A program made the position numbers and the translations under genes. The notes below the pieces were generated by a model. The model was given only the letters and a program-made list of their open reading frames with translations, was not told where the DNA came from and did no database searches. 17,672 bases of DNA from Conexibacter sp. Lineage in GTDB: Bacteria; Actinomycetota; Thermoleophilia; Solirubrobacterales; Solirubrobacteraceae. Positions 7,144 through 15,854 of this stretch are shown here, one piece after another. Position 1 is the first letter of the stretch; each line of letters starts with the position of its first letter. The stretch lies in assembly GCA_025964295.1 (NCBI GenBank), contig JAOPZD010000249.1, forward strand, positions 1 to 17,672, written 5' to 3'.

Positions 7144-8241
7144 ATGGCCGAACCGCTTCTGCAGGTCGAGGACCTGCGCGTGCACTTCGAGACCGAGGAC
7201 GGCGTCGTCAAGGCCGTCGACGGGATCAGCTACTCGGTCGAGGCCGGCAAGGCGCTGGGCATCGTCGGCGAGTCCGGCTCGGGCAAGTCCGTGTCGAGCA
7301 TGACCGTGATGGGCCTCACCCGGAGCTCGAACGCCAACATCAGTGGGCGCATCGTCTTCGACGGCAAGGACCTGCTCGCCGCCTCCGACGAGGAGATCCG
7401 TCAGATCCGCGGCGGCCAGATCGCCATGATCTTCCAGGATCCGCTGTCGTCGCTGCACCCCTTCTACAAGGTCGGCGCCCAGCTGATCGAGGCCCACCGC
7501 GCCCACAACGACGTCTCCAAGGCCAAGGCGCGCGACCGCGCCGTGGAGATGCTCAGCCTGGTCGGCATCCCCGACCCGCGCCGGCGCGTGGACAGCTACC
7601 CGCACGAGTTCTCCGGCGGCATGCGCCAGCGCGTGATGACCGCGATGGCGCTGATCAACAACCCCAAGCTGCTGATCGCCGACGAGCCGACCACGGCGCT
7701 CGACGTCACCGTGCAGGCGCAGATCCTCACGCTGATCGAGAACCTGCAGCACGAGCTCGACACCGCGGTCGTGATGATCACCCACGACCTCGGCGTCGTC
7801 GCCGAGATCGCCGAGGACATCGCGGTGATGTACGCGGGGCGGATCGTCGAGCGCGGGCCGGCCGAGACGATCTTCGCCGCGCCCGAGCATCCGTACACCT
7901 GGGGCCTGCTGAACTCGATCCCGCGGCTGGACACGCCGCGCGACCAGGAGCTCGTCCCGATTCCCGGCCGCCCGCCGTCGCTCATCACGCGGCCGCCCGG
8001 CTGCTCCTTCTGGCCGCGCTGCCCGTACGTGCGCGAGGCCCACAAGAAGGTCGACCCGACGCTCGAGCCGACCGACCACGCCGGCCACGCCGTGGCCTGC
8101 CTGCTGCCGTCCGAGACGCGCCGCTCGCTGTGGGCGGCGCTGAAGACGGGCGTCACGCCCGACCAGGCCAAGCAGACGATCAAGATCCCCGAGCGCGCCC
8201 TGTCGGCGTCGGCCGAGGGCGAGGAGGTGACGGGCTCGTGA
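7144..8241 (+). CDS. peptide-type ABC transporter ATPase, OppD/DppD family
   Basis: This 365-residue ATPase is complete. Walker A is at 42-49 (GESGSGKS), the Q-loop Gln is Q98, the signature is SGGMRQR from 157, Walker B ends in D180-E181 and the switch His is H214. The C-terminal extension has the oligopeptide-transporter pattern of spaced Cys residues ([11 protein letters not shown] and a later Cys near ACLLP), as seen in OppD and DppD. It works as a heterodimer with the following ATPase. There is no clear Shine-Dalgarno sequence in the 10 bases after the permease stop, so coupling to the upstream gene is likely. The stop overlaps the next gene's start (GTGA). Confidence 0.96.
   Translation: MAEPLLQVEDLRVHFETEDGVVKAVDGISYSVEAGKALGIVGESGSGKSVSSMTVMGLTRSSNANISGRIVFDGKDLLAASDEEIRQIRGGQIAMIFQDPLSSLHPFYKVGAQLIEAHRAHNDVSKAKARDRAVEMLSLVGIPDPRRRVDSYPHEFSGGMRQRVMTAMALINNPKLLIADEPTTALDVTVQAQILTLIENLQHELDTAVVMITHDLGVVAEIAEDIAVMYAGRIVERGPAETIFAAPEHPYTWGLLNSIPRLDTPRDQELVPIPGRPPSLITRPPGCSFWPRCPYVREAHKKVDPTLEPTDHAGHAVACLLPSETRRSLWAALKTGVTPDQAKQTIKIPERALSASAEGEEVTGS
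8221..8227 (+). promoter_or_regulatory. ribosome binding site for the OppF-like gene
   Basis: GAGGAGG lies 10 bases before the GTG at 8238, within the last codons of the preceding ATPase gene. It fixes the start at 8238 instead of the upstream ATG in the same frame at 8130. Confidence 0.7.
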
Positions 8242-9269
8242 GCGCCACGACGGACCACCTCGTCGAGGTCCGGGGGCTGAAGAAGTACTTCCCGATCCGG
8301 GCGGGGCTGCTGCAGCGCGAGGTCGGCGCGGTCAAGGCCGTCGACGGCGTCGACTTCGACGTGCTGCGCGGTGAGACGCTCGGCCTCGTCGGCGAGTCGG
8401 GCTGCGGCAAGTCCACGACCGCGCGCCTGATCACGCGCCTGCTCGACCCCACCGCGGGGACGATCAGCTGGGAGGGCCGCGACATCGCCGGCCTCTCGCG
8501 CAGCGAGCTCAAGCCGCTGCGTCGCGAGATGCAGATGATCTTCCAGGACCCGTACTCGTCGCTGAACCCGCGCAAGACGGTGGGGTCGATCATCGGCGAG
8601 CCGTTCATCATCCACGGCGTCGAGACCGACGAGCGCAAGCGCAAGGGCCTCGTCCAGGACCTGATGGAGCAGGTCGGGCTCAACCCCGAGCACTACAACC
8701 GCCTGCCCCACCAGTTCTCCGGCGGCCAGCGCCAGCGGATCGGCGTGGCGCGCGCGATCGCGCTCAAGCCGAAGCTGATCGTGGCCGACGAGCCCGTCTC
8801 CGCCCTGGACGTCTCGATCCAGGCGCAGATCCTGAACCTGCTCAAGGACCTGCAGAAGGAGCTCGGGCTCACCATCATCTTCATCGCCCACGACCTCTCG
8901 GTCGTGCGCCACACGTGCGATCGCGTCGCGGTGATGTACCTCGGCCGGATCGTCGAGCTGGCGTCCTCGGACGAGCTCTACGGCCACCCGCGCCACCCCT
9001 ACACGGGCGCGCTGCTCTCCGCGGTGCCGGTCCCGGACCCGCTGCTGGCGCGCAACAAGAACCGCCAGGTGCTGGGCGGCGACGTGCCGTCGCCGAGCAA
9101 CCCGCCCAACGCCTGCCGCTTCCACACGCGCTGCCCGAAGTTCGTCGAGGGCACCTGCGACGTGATCGACCCGCCGCTGGAGCCCAAGGAGGGCGGGAAC
9201 GTGGCGGCCTGCCACTTCCCGCTGACCGACGACGAGATCGCCCGGCGCGTCCCGACCGCCGCGGCGTAG
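8238..9269 (+). CDS. peptide-type ABC transporter ATPase, OppF/DppF family
   Basis: From GTG at 8238 the protein has 343 residues. It shows the OppF-style start ([15 protein letters not shown], then [12 protein letters not shown]), Walker A GESGCGKS, the Q-loop in [13 protein letters not shown], the signature [14 protein letters not shown], Walker B in [12 protein letters not shown] and the switch His in IAHDLSVV. The C-terminal Cys-containing extension ([10 protein letters not shown] and ACHFPL) is also family-typical. With the OppD-like protein it drives import. The gene overlaps the previous one by GTGA and has a good Shine-Dalgarno sequence. Its TAG stop at 9267-9269 is followed directly, in the same frame, by the GTG of the YbaK-like gene. 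Confidence 0.96.
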   Translation: MSATTDHLVEVRGLKKYFPIRAGLLQREVGAVKAVDGVDFDVLRGETLGLVGESGCGKSTTARLITRLLDPTAGTISWEGRDIAGLSRSELKPLRREMQMIFQDPYSSLNPRKTVGSIIGEPFIIHGVETDERKRKGLVQDLMEQVGLNPEHYNRLPHQFSGGQRQRIGVARAIALKPKLIVADEPVSALDVSIQAQILNLLKDLQKELGLTIIFIAHDLSVVRHTCDRVAVMYLGRIVELASSDELYGHPRHPYTGALLSAVPVPDPLLARNKNRQVLGGDVPSPSNPPNACRFHTRCPKFVEGTCDVIDPPLEPKEGGNVAACHFPLTDDEIARRVPTAAA

Positions 9270-9677
9270 GTGTACGAGAACGTCGTCGAGCTCGACGCCT
9301 CCGCGCACACCGCGGAGCAGGCCGCGGCGGCGCTGGGCGTCGAGGTCGGGGCGATCGTCAAGTCGCTGGTCTTCCTCCGCGCGGGCGTCCCGATGATGGT
9401 GCTCTGCAGCGGCGCGAACATGGTCGACGAGGCGGCGCTGGGCCTGGAGCGCGCACGGGCCAGCACCGTGCGCGAGGCGACCGGCCAGGCGATCGGCGGC
9501 GTCGCGCCCTACGGCCATCCCGCGCCGCTGGAGACGCTCGTCGACGAGGACCTCATGACCTACGACGAGGTCTGGGCGGCCGCGGGGCACCCGAGCAAGG
9601 TGTTCCCGATCGCGCCGGTCGAGCTGCTGCGGCGTACCGACGGCACGCCGGCCCGCGTGCGCGTGCGCACCGAGTAG
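9270..9677 (+). CDS. YbaK/EbsC family aminoacyl-tRNA deacylase
   Basis: This 135-residue protein has the YbaK fold motifs: the [18 protein letters not shown] block with the functionally important Lys31, the [11 protein letters not shown] strand, the IGGVAPYGH loop and the final [14 protein letters not shown] block. Members remove wrongly attached amino acids (for example Cys from tRNA-Pro) in the cytoplasm. The protein lacks much of the N-terminal helix seen in typical members of about 155-160 residues. The GTG at 9270 is the only usable start because the codon before it is the TAG of the oppF-like gene in the same frame, and no Shine-Dalgarno sequence is visible. Translation may therefore depend on re-initiation after oppF. 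Its stop lies two bases from that of the convergent kup gene. Confidence 0.88.
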   Translation: MYENVVELDASAHTAEQAAAALGVEVGAIVKSLVFLRAGVPMMVLCSGANMVDEAALGLERARASTVREATGQAIGGVAPYGHPAPLETLVDEDLMTYDEVWAAAGHPSKVFPIAPVELLRRTDGTPARVRVRTE

Positions 9678-9679
9678 TC

Positions 9680-11629
9680 CTACAGGTCGACGTGGGAGCC
9701 CATGACGACCGTGCGGTCGTCGGGCAGCCCGAAGTAGGCCACCGGGTTGGACGTGTTGCGCGTCATGGCGATGAACAGCTTCTTGCGCCAGCGGGCCATC
9801 CCGGGCGCGTGGGTCAGCACGATCGTCATGCGCGAGATGAAGAAGCTGGCGTGGTCGATGTCGATCTCGCCCTCCACGTGCTTGGCCGCGGCGCGCAGGG
9901 TGCGCGGGATGTTCACGTCGTCCTGGAAGCCGTGGTGGGCGGTGAGGTGGACGATGCCGTCGTCGGCGTAGCCGAGGTCGTCGACGGAGATGCGCTGCTC
10001 GCCGCGCACGTAGGGGACGCGCTCGACGACGACCGAGACGATGACGATGTTCGCGTGCAGGACCCGGTTGTGGTCGAAGTTCGCGCGCAGCGCCAGCGGC
10101 GTCGTGTCGCGCGTGGCGTTGAGGAACACCGCGGTGCGCTGGGGCCGGAAGGCCGGCGGGTCGGCCGCGTGGACCTCGTCGACGAACGCGCGCAGCGGGC
10201 CCTCGAGCTTGGTGCGGTTGGCGGTGACGATCTCGCGGCCCTTCTGCCAGGTCGTCAGCACCACGAAGATCAGCCCGGCGATCAGCAGCGGGAACCAGCC
10301 GCCGTGCAGGACCTTGGGCAGGTTGGCCGCGAAGTAGGTGAGGTCGACGAGCAGGAAGGCCGCGCAGCCGACGACCGCGGTGCGCAGCGGCTTGTGCCAC
10401 ACGAGGTGGACGACGACGAAGAACAGCACCGTGTCGATCGCCAGCGTGCCGGTGACCGCGATGCCGTAGGCCGACGCGAGGTGCTCGGAGGACCGGAAGC
10501 CCAGGACGAGCGCGACGACCGCGACGAAGATCCCCCAGTTGACCGCCGGCGCGTAGACCTGGCCGACCTCCTGGCGCGAGGTGTGGCGGATCGTCAGGCG
10601 CGGCAGGAAGCCGAGCTGCACGGCCTGGCGGGTCACCGAGAAGGCGCCCGAGATCACCGCCTGCGAGGCGATCACCGTCGCGAACGTCGCGAGGATCACG
10701 ACCGGGATCCGCGACCAGTCGGGCATCATCAGGAAGAACGGGCTCTCGATCGCGCTCTTGTCGCGCAGGATCAGCGCGCCCTGGCCCATGTACTGCAGCA
10801 GCAGCGCCGGGAAGACCAGCCAGAACCAGGCGCGGCGGATCGGGCGGCGGCCGAAGTGCCCCATGTCGGCGTAGAGCGCCTCGGCGCCCGTCACCGTCAG
10901 CACGACCGAGCCCAGCGCGATGAACGCCGTGCCGCCGTGCTCGGCCAGGAAGGTGATGGCGTAGGTCGGCGAGATCGCGCGCAGGATCCCGGGGTGCTTG
11001 AGGACCTCGGCGCCGCCGCTGACGGCCAGCAGCGTGAACCACACGGCCATGATCGGCCCGAACGCGCGGCCCACGGCGCCGGTGCCGAAGCGCTGGATCG
11101 TGAACAGGACGGTGATGATCGCCAGCGTGATCGGGACGACCCACTCCTTGAAGGACGGCGAGACGACCTCCATGCCCTCCACCGCGGAGAGGACCGAGAT
11201 CGCGGGCGTGATCATCCCGTCGCCGTAGAACAGCGACGCGCCGAAGATGCCGAGCATGACCAGGCCGACCTTCGCCCAGCGGCGCTTGATGGCCACGCCC
11301 TGGATGCGGGCGATGAGGGCCATGATGCCGCCCTCGCCCTCGTTGTCGGCGTGCATGATCAAGAGCACGTACTTGATCGAGACGATGATGGTGATGGTCC
11401 AGAAGACCAGCGAGATCACACCGTAGACGGTGGTCTGCGTCGGGTGGACCGCGTGGTGGTCGGCGGCGAAGACCGTCTGCAGCGCGTACAGCGGCGACGT
11501 GCCGATGTCGCCGAAGACGACGCCCAGGGCGCCGAGGGTCAGCGCGGCCGCGCCGCCCGCGTGGACGGCCTCGCGGCCGTGGCGGTGCCCGTCGCCGGGC
11601 GAGTGCTCAGTCGAGGTAGGTGAGGACAT
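9680..11629 (-). CDS. kup: Kup family potassium uptake transporter
   Basis: This 649-residue protein is full length for the Kup/TrkD/HAK family. It has the hallmark first-helix motif [11 protein letters not shown] at 40-50 and [13 protein letters not shown] from 93, about twelve membrane segments to roughly residue 460, and a cytoplasmic C-terminal domain ending in the family-typical region [20 protein letters not shown] and on to VMGSHVDL. It imports K+, probably together with protons. The ATG at 11629 lies inside the end of the nitroreductase gene (23-base overlap). The nearest in-frame alternative would lose conserved sequence, so this start is preferred. It is the last gene of the minus-strand run and its stop faces that of ybaK at a two-base distance. 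Confidence 0.97.
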   Translation of the reverse strand: MSSPTSTEHSPGDGHRHGREAVHAGGAAALTLGALGVVFGDIGTSPLYALQTVFAADHHAVHPTQTTVYGVISLVFWTITIIVSIKYVLLIMHADNEGEGGIMALIARIQGVAIKRRWAKVGLVMLGIFGASLFYGDGMITPAISVLSAVEGMEVVSPSFKEWVVPITLAIITVLFTIQRFGTGAVGRAFGPIMAVWFTLLAVSGGAEVLKHPGILRAISPTYAITFLAEHGGTAFIALGSVVLTVTGAEALYADMGHFGRRPIRRAWFWLVFPALLLQYMGQGALILRDKSAIESPFFLMMPDWSRIPVVILATFATVIASQAVISGAFSVTRQAVQLGFLPRLTIRHTSRQEVGQVYAPAVNWGIFVAVVALVLGFRSSEHLASAYGIAVTGTLAIDTVLFFVVVHLVWHKPLRTAVVGCAAFLLVDLTYFAANLPKVLHGGWFPLLIAGLIFVVLTTWQKGREIVTANRTKLEGPLRAFVDEVHAADPPAFRPQRTAVFLNATRDTTPLALRANFDHNRVLHANIVIVSVVVERVPYVRGEQRISVDDLGYADDGIVHLTAHHGFQDDVNIPRTLRAAAKHVEGEIDIDHASFFISRMTIVLTHAPGMARWRKKLFIAMTRNTSNPVAYFGLPDDRTVVMGSHVDL

Positions 11630-12119
11630 CGTCGAGCGGCGCCCGCTCGGGGACGCGCTGGTCCTGGCGCGCGGGGCCGAGGTGCAGCAGGGCGATGCAG
11701 CGCTCGGTCTCGGGGATGGACAGCGCGGCCCGGCCGGCGGGCTCGCGGAGGATCGCGGGCGTGCGCCAGTAGGTGGCCAGGCCGCGGGCGTGGGCGCCGA
11801 GCAGGACGGCGTAGGCGGCCGAGCCGGTCGCCAGCAGGTCCTCCTCGTCGGCGACGGGGTCCTGCGGCGACGTGACGTAGGAGACGGCGACGAGCGTGGG
11901 GGCGCGGTCGAGCTTGGTCGCGTCCTCGGGCCCGGCGGCGTCCTTGAGGCGCGCCAGGGCCTGCGGCCCGACGACGCGGAAGCGCCACGGGTTGGTCAGG
12001 TGGTGGTTGGGCGCCCAGCGGCCGAGCTCGATCAGCTCGGTGAGCGTCTCGCGGTCGACGGGCTCGGCGCCGTAGGCCTTGTGCGTGCGCCGCGTGCGGA
12101 TCGCGGTCTCGACGTCCAT
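11607..12119 (-). CDS. nitroreductase family flavoprotein
   Basis: From ATG at 12119 the protein has 170 residues. The start MDVETAIRTRRTHKAYG followed by LIELGRWAPNHHLTNPWRF is the flavin-binding N-terminal pattern of the compact YdjA-like nitroreductases, and TYWRTPAIL and ALLHLGPARQ fit later family blocks. It should bind FMN and reduce a nitro- or quinone-like substrate using NAD(P)H; the true substrate cannot be told. The longer ORF in this frame up to 12659 is the shadow of the upstream gene. The ATG overlaps the stop of that gene by one base (TGATG), and its own end overlaps the start of kup, so all three are probably translated in sequence. Confidence 0.9.
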   Translation of the reverse strand: MDVETAIRTRRTHKAYGAEPVDRETLTELIELGRWAPNHHLTNPWRFRVVGPQALARLKDAAGPEDATKLDRAPTLVAVSYVTSPQDPVADEEDLLATGSAAYAVLLGAHARGLATYWRTPAILREPAGRAALSIPETERCIALLHLGPARQDQRVPERAPLDDVLTYLD

Positions 12120-12778
12120 CACGCGTCGTCGTCCTCGGCGGCGTCCGCCTCGTCCTCGCCGTCGTCGTCGTAGAGCGACTCGCGCGCGAGCTCGCGCCCG
12201 GCGCCGTCGTAGACCGCGATGTCGAGCGTGTCGCCGCGGTAGTCGTCGGGCGCCAGCAGCGTGAAGCGGTTCTCGACCAGCACGCACTGGTCGACGGTCA
12301 GCCCGGCGAGCTGCGCGGTCGCGATCGCGACGCGGTCGACGACGGGCGTGCCCCACACGAGCGTCATCGCCGCCACGTTGCCCTGCTCGCCGCGCCAGCC
12401 GCCGACGACCTCGTCGCAGACGTCGATCGTCCAGTCCGGGTTGGCCTCGACGGTCTCCTCGGTCCAGTCGGCGGTCGCGGCGAAGTGCTCGGGCTCCTGG
12501 CCGTCCTCGACGGCGGGCGCGAACGACACGACGCCGTAGAGCTCGAGGTCGCTCGACGTCCGCGCGGTCGCCGGGACGTAGGTCCGGCCGCCCCAGGTGC
12601 GGTCGGGGTACCAGACGATGTCGCCGGGCTCGCCGACCTCGTCCTCGATCTGCAGGCACGCCGCCAGGAACTCCTCGCGCAGGCGATCGGCCCAGCGGCC
12701 GTAGGGGAGCAGCTCCTGCGGCGGCTCGGCGGCGAAGCGGGGGACGAACCGGTCCTCGGGAGGCATGGCGGGGACCAT
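12119..12778 (-). CDS. conserved-looking protein of unknown function with acidic tail
   Basis: A 219-residue soluble protein; I recognise no family. It begins with a charged segment (PEDRFVPRF), has a Trp-rich middle (WYPDRTWGGRTY, then DWTEETVEANPDW), an alternating beta-like pattern in its second half and a low-complexity acidic C-terminus (DDDGEDEADAAEDDDA). No signal peptide or membrane helix is seen. The third-position base usage and tight packing (14 bases after dtd, one-base overlap with the nitroreductase start) support a real gene. Two in-frame ATG codons, 12778 and 12766, are both possible; neither has a clear Shine-Dalgarno sequence. The acidic tail may be flexible or involved in binding. 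Confidence 0.8.
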   Translation of the reverse strand: MVPAMPPEDRFVPRFAAEPPQELLPYGRWADRLREEFLAACLQIEDEVGEPGDIVWYPDRTWGGRTYVPATARTSSDLELYGVVSFAPAVEDGQEPEHFAATADWTEETVEANPDWTIDVCDEVVGGWRGEQGNVAAMTLVWGTPVVDRVAIATAQLAGLTVDQCVLVENRFTLLAPDDYRGDTLDIAVYDGAGRELARESLYDDDGEDEADAAEDDDA

Positions 12779-12792
12779 ACGGCGTCGCGCCG

Positions 12793-13215
12793 TCAGGGCA
12801 TCTCCAACAACAACGTGACCGGGCCGTCGTTGACCAGCTCGACGTCCATGTGGGCGCCGAAGCGCCCGCCCTGGGCGCCGAGGCGCGCGCGGAAGCGCTC
12901 GTACAGCGGCTCGGCGTGGTCGGGCCGGGCGGCGGCGACGAACGACGGCCGGTTGCCCTTGCGGGCCTCGCCGTAGAGCGTGAACTGGCTGACGACCAGG
13001 ATCTCGCGGTGCTCGCCCAGCGACTCGTTCATCTTGCCCTCGGCGTCCTCGAAGATCCGCAGCGCGGCGATCTTGTCGGCGAGGCGGTCGGCGATCGCCG
13101 CGTCATCGTCGTGGGTGATGCCGAGCAGGACGAGGAGGCCGGGGCCGATCGCGCCGACCGTCGCGCCGTCGACGCTGACCGAGGCGCGGCTGACGCGCTG
13201 GACGAGGGCTCGCAT
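12793..13215 (-). CDS. dtd: D-aminoacyl-tRNA deacylase
   Basis: This 140-residue protein is a full-length DTD. It begins [17 protein letters not shown], has the active-site motif SQFTLYG at 76-82 and the second conserved motif NDGPVT at 129-134. By family knowledge it hydrolyses D-amino acids (for example D-Tyr) off tRNA as a homodimer in the cytoplasm, keeping D-residues out of proteins. Start ATG at 13215, 10 bases after the stop of the AEC transporter gene. Its placement in this mixed operon gives no further clue; DTD genes are often beside unrelated housekeeping genes. Confidence 0.96.
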   Translation of the reverse strand: MRALVQRVSRASVSVDGATVGAIGPGLLVLLGITHDDDAAIADRLADKIAALRIFEDAEGKMNESLGEHREILVVSQFTLYGEARKGNRPSFVAAARPDHAEPLYERFRARLGAQGGRFGAHMDVELVNDGPVTLLLEMP

Positions 13216-13225
13216 GGCTGGTGGA

Positions 13226-14149
13226 TCAGATCACGGGGGAGAGGATCAGCGCGGCGATCACGACCAGCGCGGTCGACCAGGCGATCGCGCTCGCGGCCAG
13301 CCGCAGGTCGAGCCCGTAGAGGTGGCCGACGATCAGCGAGTTGATGCCCGAGGCCATCGCCGCCTGCACGAGGTAGGCGTCCGGGACGCCGGGCGTCAGC
13401 GCACTGAGCGCGGCCATCAGCCCGGGCGCGATCGCCATCCGCAGCACGAGCGCGGCGCCGACCGGCGCGGTCAGCGGCGGCGGGAAGCGCAGGACGCCCT
13501 CCTCGCGCTCGCCCATCAGGTTGACGCCGAGGATGAAGAACCCGACCGGCAGCAGCGCGTAGGCGGCGACCGCCTTGGCGACGCCGACGACCGCGTCCGG
13601 CGCCAGCGCGTCGGGCAGCAGCAGGCCGGCGACCAGCGCCCACAGGACCGGGTTGCGCGTCAGGAACGCGCGCAGCCGCTCGCGCGGGCTCTCGCCGGCC
13701 TCGGTGCCGAACGCCGCGCCGACGGCGAAGCCCGCCGTGTAGAGCATCACCTGGCTGACGACGGTGTCCCAGGCGATCGCGGGCGCCAGCGCGTCGTGGC
13801 CCAGCAGCGCGGCGTTGAGCGGGATGCCCAAGTACCCCGTGTTGGCCAGGATGACCGTGAGGATCAGCGCGCCGGTCGAGGGGCGCGGCAGCCGCAGGAC
13901 GCGTGTGCCGATGACCCAGGCCAGCGCCCCCACGACCGCCAGCTCGACGTAGCCGAGCACGAGGCCGATCCCGACGCCGCCCCCGAGGTGCAGCCGGGCG
14001 ACGATGAACAGCGTGATGAACGGGAGCAGGCCCCAGACCATCGCGTCGATCAGCCGCTTGGAGAACGCGACCGCGCCCGCGCGCCAGCGGTGCTCGGCCC
14101 AGACGCCGACGGCGGTCGAGGCGACGATGGCCAGCGCGACGAGGATCAC
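13226..14149 (-). CDS. AEC family transporter (auxin efflux carrier / malonate-malate permease type)
   Basis: From GTG at 14149 the protein has 307 residues and about ten membrane segments. The pattern fits the AEC family: helix pairs separated by short loops, the [11 protein letters not shown] block around the middle of the N-terminal half, and the ending with [16 protein letters not shown] followed by two helices. Members move organic acids or related anions across the cytoplasmic membrane; no specific substrate can be named. The GTG overlaps the stop of the GalT-like gene by four bases (GTGA). The longer same-frame ORF up to 15046 is a shadow of galT. Confidence 0.9.
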   Translation of the reverse strand: MILVALAIVASTAVGVWAEHRWRAGAVAFSKRLIDAMVWGLLPFITLFIVARLHLGGGVGIGLVLGYVELAVVGALAWVIGTRVLRLPRPSTGALILTVILANTGYLGIPLNAALLGHDALAPAIAWDTVVSQVMLYTAGFAVGAAFGTEAGESPRERLRAFLTRNPVLWALVAGLLLPDALAPDAVVGVAKAVAAYALLPVGFFILGVNLMGEREEGVLRFPPPLTAPVGAALVLRMAIAPGLMAALSALTPGVPDAYLVQAAMASGINSLIVGHLYGLDLRLAASAIAWSTALVVIAALILSPVI

Positions 14150-15135
14150 GCGGCGTCGCGCAGCTGCGCCGCCGCCTGCTCGGGCGCGACGATGTTCAGG
14201 TGCACGCCGGTGCCGAGCTCCAGCCCGGCGAGGTGCGTCAGGCGCGGCAGGACGTCGATCCGCCAGCAGAAGTGCTCGGCGCCGCGCGGCGCGGTCCGGA
14301 CCCAGAGGTTCAGCGGCGGCTGGAAGCCCAGGACGCGGCGGTAGCGCGTCAGCGCGTCGTGCAGCAGCGCGGCGCCGAGCGGGCCGTCGTCCTCGAAGCG
14401 CGCGCGGGGGCGCCGCGGCGCGAGCAGCAGCTGGTAGGGCAGCCGCGCGGCGTAGGGGCTGAGCAGGACGGCCTCGTCGTCGATGGCCACCAGGCGCTCG
14501 CGCTGGCGGACCTCCTCGGAGACGAGGTCCTGGAGCAGGTTGCCGCCCATCGTGCGCGTCGCGTGGGCGGTGAAGCGCTCGCGCTCGCGGGCGACCTGGG
14601 CCGGGACGAAGTCCAGGGCGTAGACCTGCGCGTGGGTGTGCGGCAGCGACGCGCCGCCCTCGACGCGCTCGTTGACCAGGACGTGGACGTAGGCGGCGCC
14701 GGCGTCGGCGTGCGTGCGCATGCGCGCGCGCCAGACCTCCATCGCGGCAGTGAGCTGGCCGACGGCCAGCTGCGCCAGCGAGGTGACCGGGTCGGGCGCG
14801 TTGACCACCACCTCGTGGGCGCCGCGGGCGGCGGTGGCCGAGAAGAGGTCGGGGGCGTGCGAGGGCGCGGGGTCCGGCGCGCCGGGGGCCAGCGCGGGGT
14901 AGAGGTTCGGGACGACGCGGACGCGCCAGCCCGGCGTGTCGGGCGCGGTGTCCGGCGGGCGGTCGGCGTAGGCCTCCGGCGGCGTGCGGTCCTCGTGGCC
15001 GGCGGCGAACGGGTCGGTCTCGGGGTCGATCGGGGCGGCGTCGCACGCGATCGGCCAGCCGCCGGGCCGCTGTGCGCGGTCGGCGGCGACGATCGTCTTC
15101 AGCCCGGTCAGCGGGTCGACGCGGACCTCGCTCAC
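14146..15135 (-). CDS. GalT-like nucleotidyltransferase, HIT superfamily
   Basis: From GTG at 15135 the protein has 329 residues. It begins with RVDPLTGLKTIVAADRAQRP, has the GHEDRTPPE block at 46-54, NLYPAL at 77-82, the GAHEVVV segment with H107, and the active-site motif H166-T-H168-A-Q170, which corresponds to the HxHxQ of galactose-1-phosphate uridylyltransferase; H168 would be the nucleotidylated residue. The Cys pair that binds structural zinc in classic GalT (CPFC before the GHE block) is absent: the sequence there is DPFAAG. So it may transfer a nucleotide to a sugar phosphate, but UDP-glucose/galactose specificity is not proven. It overlaps both neighbours by GTGA, and no other Leloir-pathway gene is in the window. 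Confidence 0.85.
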   Translation of the reverse strand: MSEVRVDPLTGLKTIVAADRAQRPGGWPIACDAAPIDPETDPFAAGHEDRTPPEAYADRPPDTAPDTPGWRVRVVPNLYPALAPGAPDPAPSHAPDLFSATAARGAHEVVVNAPDPVTSLAQLAVGQLTAAMEVWRARMRTHADAGAAYVHVLVNERVEGGASLPHTHAQVYALDFVPAQVARERERFTAHATRTMGGNLLQDLVSEEVRQRERLVAIDDEAVLLSPYAARLPYQLLLAPRRPRARFEDDGPLGAALLHDALTRYRRVLGFQPPLNLWVRTAPRGAEHFCWRIDVLPRLTHLAGLELGTGVHLNIVAPEQAAAQLRDAA

Positions 15136-15725
15136 GAGGGCCGGCCCAGCGCGTAGCGCTGGATGTCGGCGGCGAAGCCCGCGTCGCTGGTGTACGGCCC
15201 CTGGTGGATGTACTTCACCTTGCCCTGCGCGTCGTAGTAGATCGTCGTCGGGAAGCTGCGCCCGATCCCGAGCTTCTGGGCTACCCGCGAGTTGCGGTCG
15301 ACGAGACTCGGATACGGCACGGGGAAGTGCGACAGGAACTTCGAGGCGTCGCCGTCGTTGTCGCTGGCGTCGAGGCCCAGGAACGCGACCTGCTTGCCGT
15401 ACTTGGTGGCCGTGGTCTGCAGGACGGGGAACTCGCCGCGGCACGGGCCGCACCACGACGCCCACTTGTTGACGACGATCGGGTGGCCCTTGAGCGCCGC
15501 GATCCGCTGGGCGTAGTCCTTCTGGCCGCTGGCGATCAGCCGGTTGGCGTCGTCGTGCAGGGCGGCCAGCGGCGCGGGCGCGCCGGCCAGGGCGCGCTGG
15601 GCGGCGGGCAGGTCGAAGGCGTCGGGCTTCGGCGGGCTGTTGTCCGTCTTGGTCTGGGAGAGCCCGATGACCACCACGGCGACGACGGCCACGGCGCCGA
15701 TGACGTACAGGAGGCGGCGCGACAT
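15132..15725 (-). CDS. membrane-anchored thioredoxin-like protein, TlpA/ResA type
   Basis: A 197-residue protein with an uncleaved-looking N-terminal membrane anchor (about 5-22, after MSRR), a linker to residue ~75 and a thioredoxin fold. The redox motif is W91-C92-G-P-C95 and the conserved cis-Pro is P159 (in SFPTT). Proteins of this kind act outside the membrane, reducing or exchanging disulfides, for example during cytochrome c maturation; no cytochrome gene is nearby, so the target is unknown. It is the first gene of the minus-strand run, its ATG at 15725 is separated from the divergent helicase by about 180 bases, and its stop overlaps the galT-like start (GTGA). Confidence 0.93.
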   Translation of the reverse strand: MSRRLLYVIGAVAVVAVVVIGLSQTKTDNSPPKPDAFDLPAAQRALAGAPAPLAALHDDANRLIASGQKDYAQRIAALKGHPIVVNKWASWCGPCRGEFPVLQTTATKYGKQVAFLGLDASDNDGDASKFLSHFPVPYPSLVDRNSRVAQKLGIGRSFPTTIYYDAQGKVKYIHQGPYTSDAGFAADIQRYALGRPS

Positions 15726-15752
15726 GCTCGAAGGGTCGCAGGTTTCTGGGTG

Positions 15753-15780
15753 TTGACCTGCTGATCGGGTATCCTATGTC
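15753..15780 (+). promoter_or_regulatory. possible promoter of the helicase gene
   Basis: TTGACC at 15753-15758 matches the -35 consensus in five of six bases. TATGTC at 15775-15780 lies 16 bases further and is a poor -10. TATCCT at 15770 is a better hexamer but too close (11 bases). Transcription would start near 15787, giving a leader of about 120 bases. Confidence 0.35.
15771..15776 (-). promoter_or_regulatory. possible -10 element of the minus-strand seven-gene run
   Basis: TAGGAT on the minus strand matches four of six bases of the -10 consensus and the actinobacterial TAnnnT pattern. It lies 45 bases before the ATG of the thioredoxin gene. No -35 is evident. It overlaps the proposed plus-strand -10, so the two promoters may compete. 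Confidence 0.35.
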
Positions 15781-15830
15781 GAGACGCGAGGGTGCAGCTG
15801 CTTTGGACAGGGAGGTCCCTCGCTTCCCAA

Positions 15831-15845
15831 CGGTCCCCTGGACCG
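15831..15845 (+). promoter_or_regulatory. leader hairpin 1 of the helicase gene
   Basis: CGGTCC pairs with GGACCG across a three-base loop (CCT). It lies in the presumed 5' leader. Confidence 0.4.
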
Positions 15846-15854
15846 GTCAGCGCA

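Noticed and set aside
7596..11144. Very long minus-strand ORF of over 1100 codons
   Set aside because: It lies antisense to the two ATPase genes and then runs in a different frame over kup. The product is His/Arg/Asp/Val-rich without domains. In GC-rich DNA such shadows are common.
8915..11623. Plus-strand ORF of about 900 codons across ybaK and antisense to kup
   Set aside because: Its product is an Arg/Asp/Val-rich low-complexity chain; the opposite strand holds a full-length Kup with all family motifs.
13226..15046. A single 606-codon protein joining galT shadow and AEC transporter
   Set aside because: The upstream half is an Arg/Ala/Pro-rich shadow of the GalT-like gene. The AEC domain begins at the GTG at 14149, which overlaps the galT stop.
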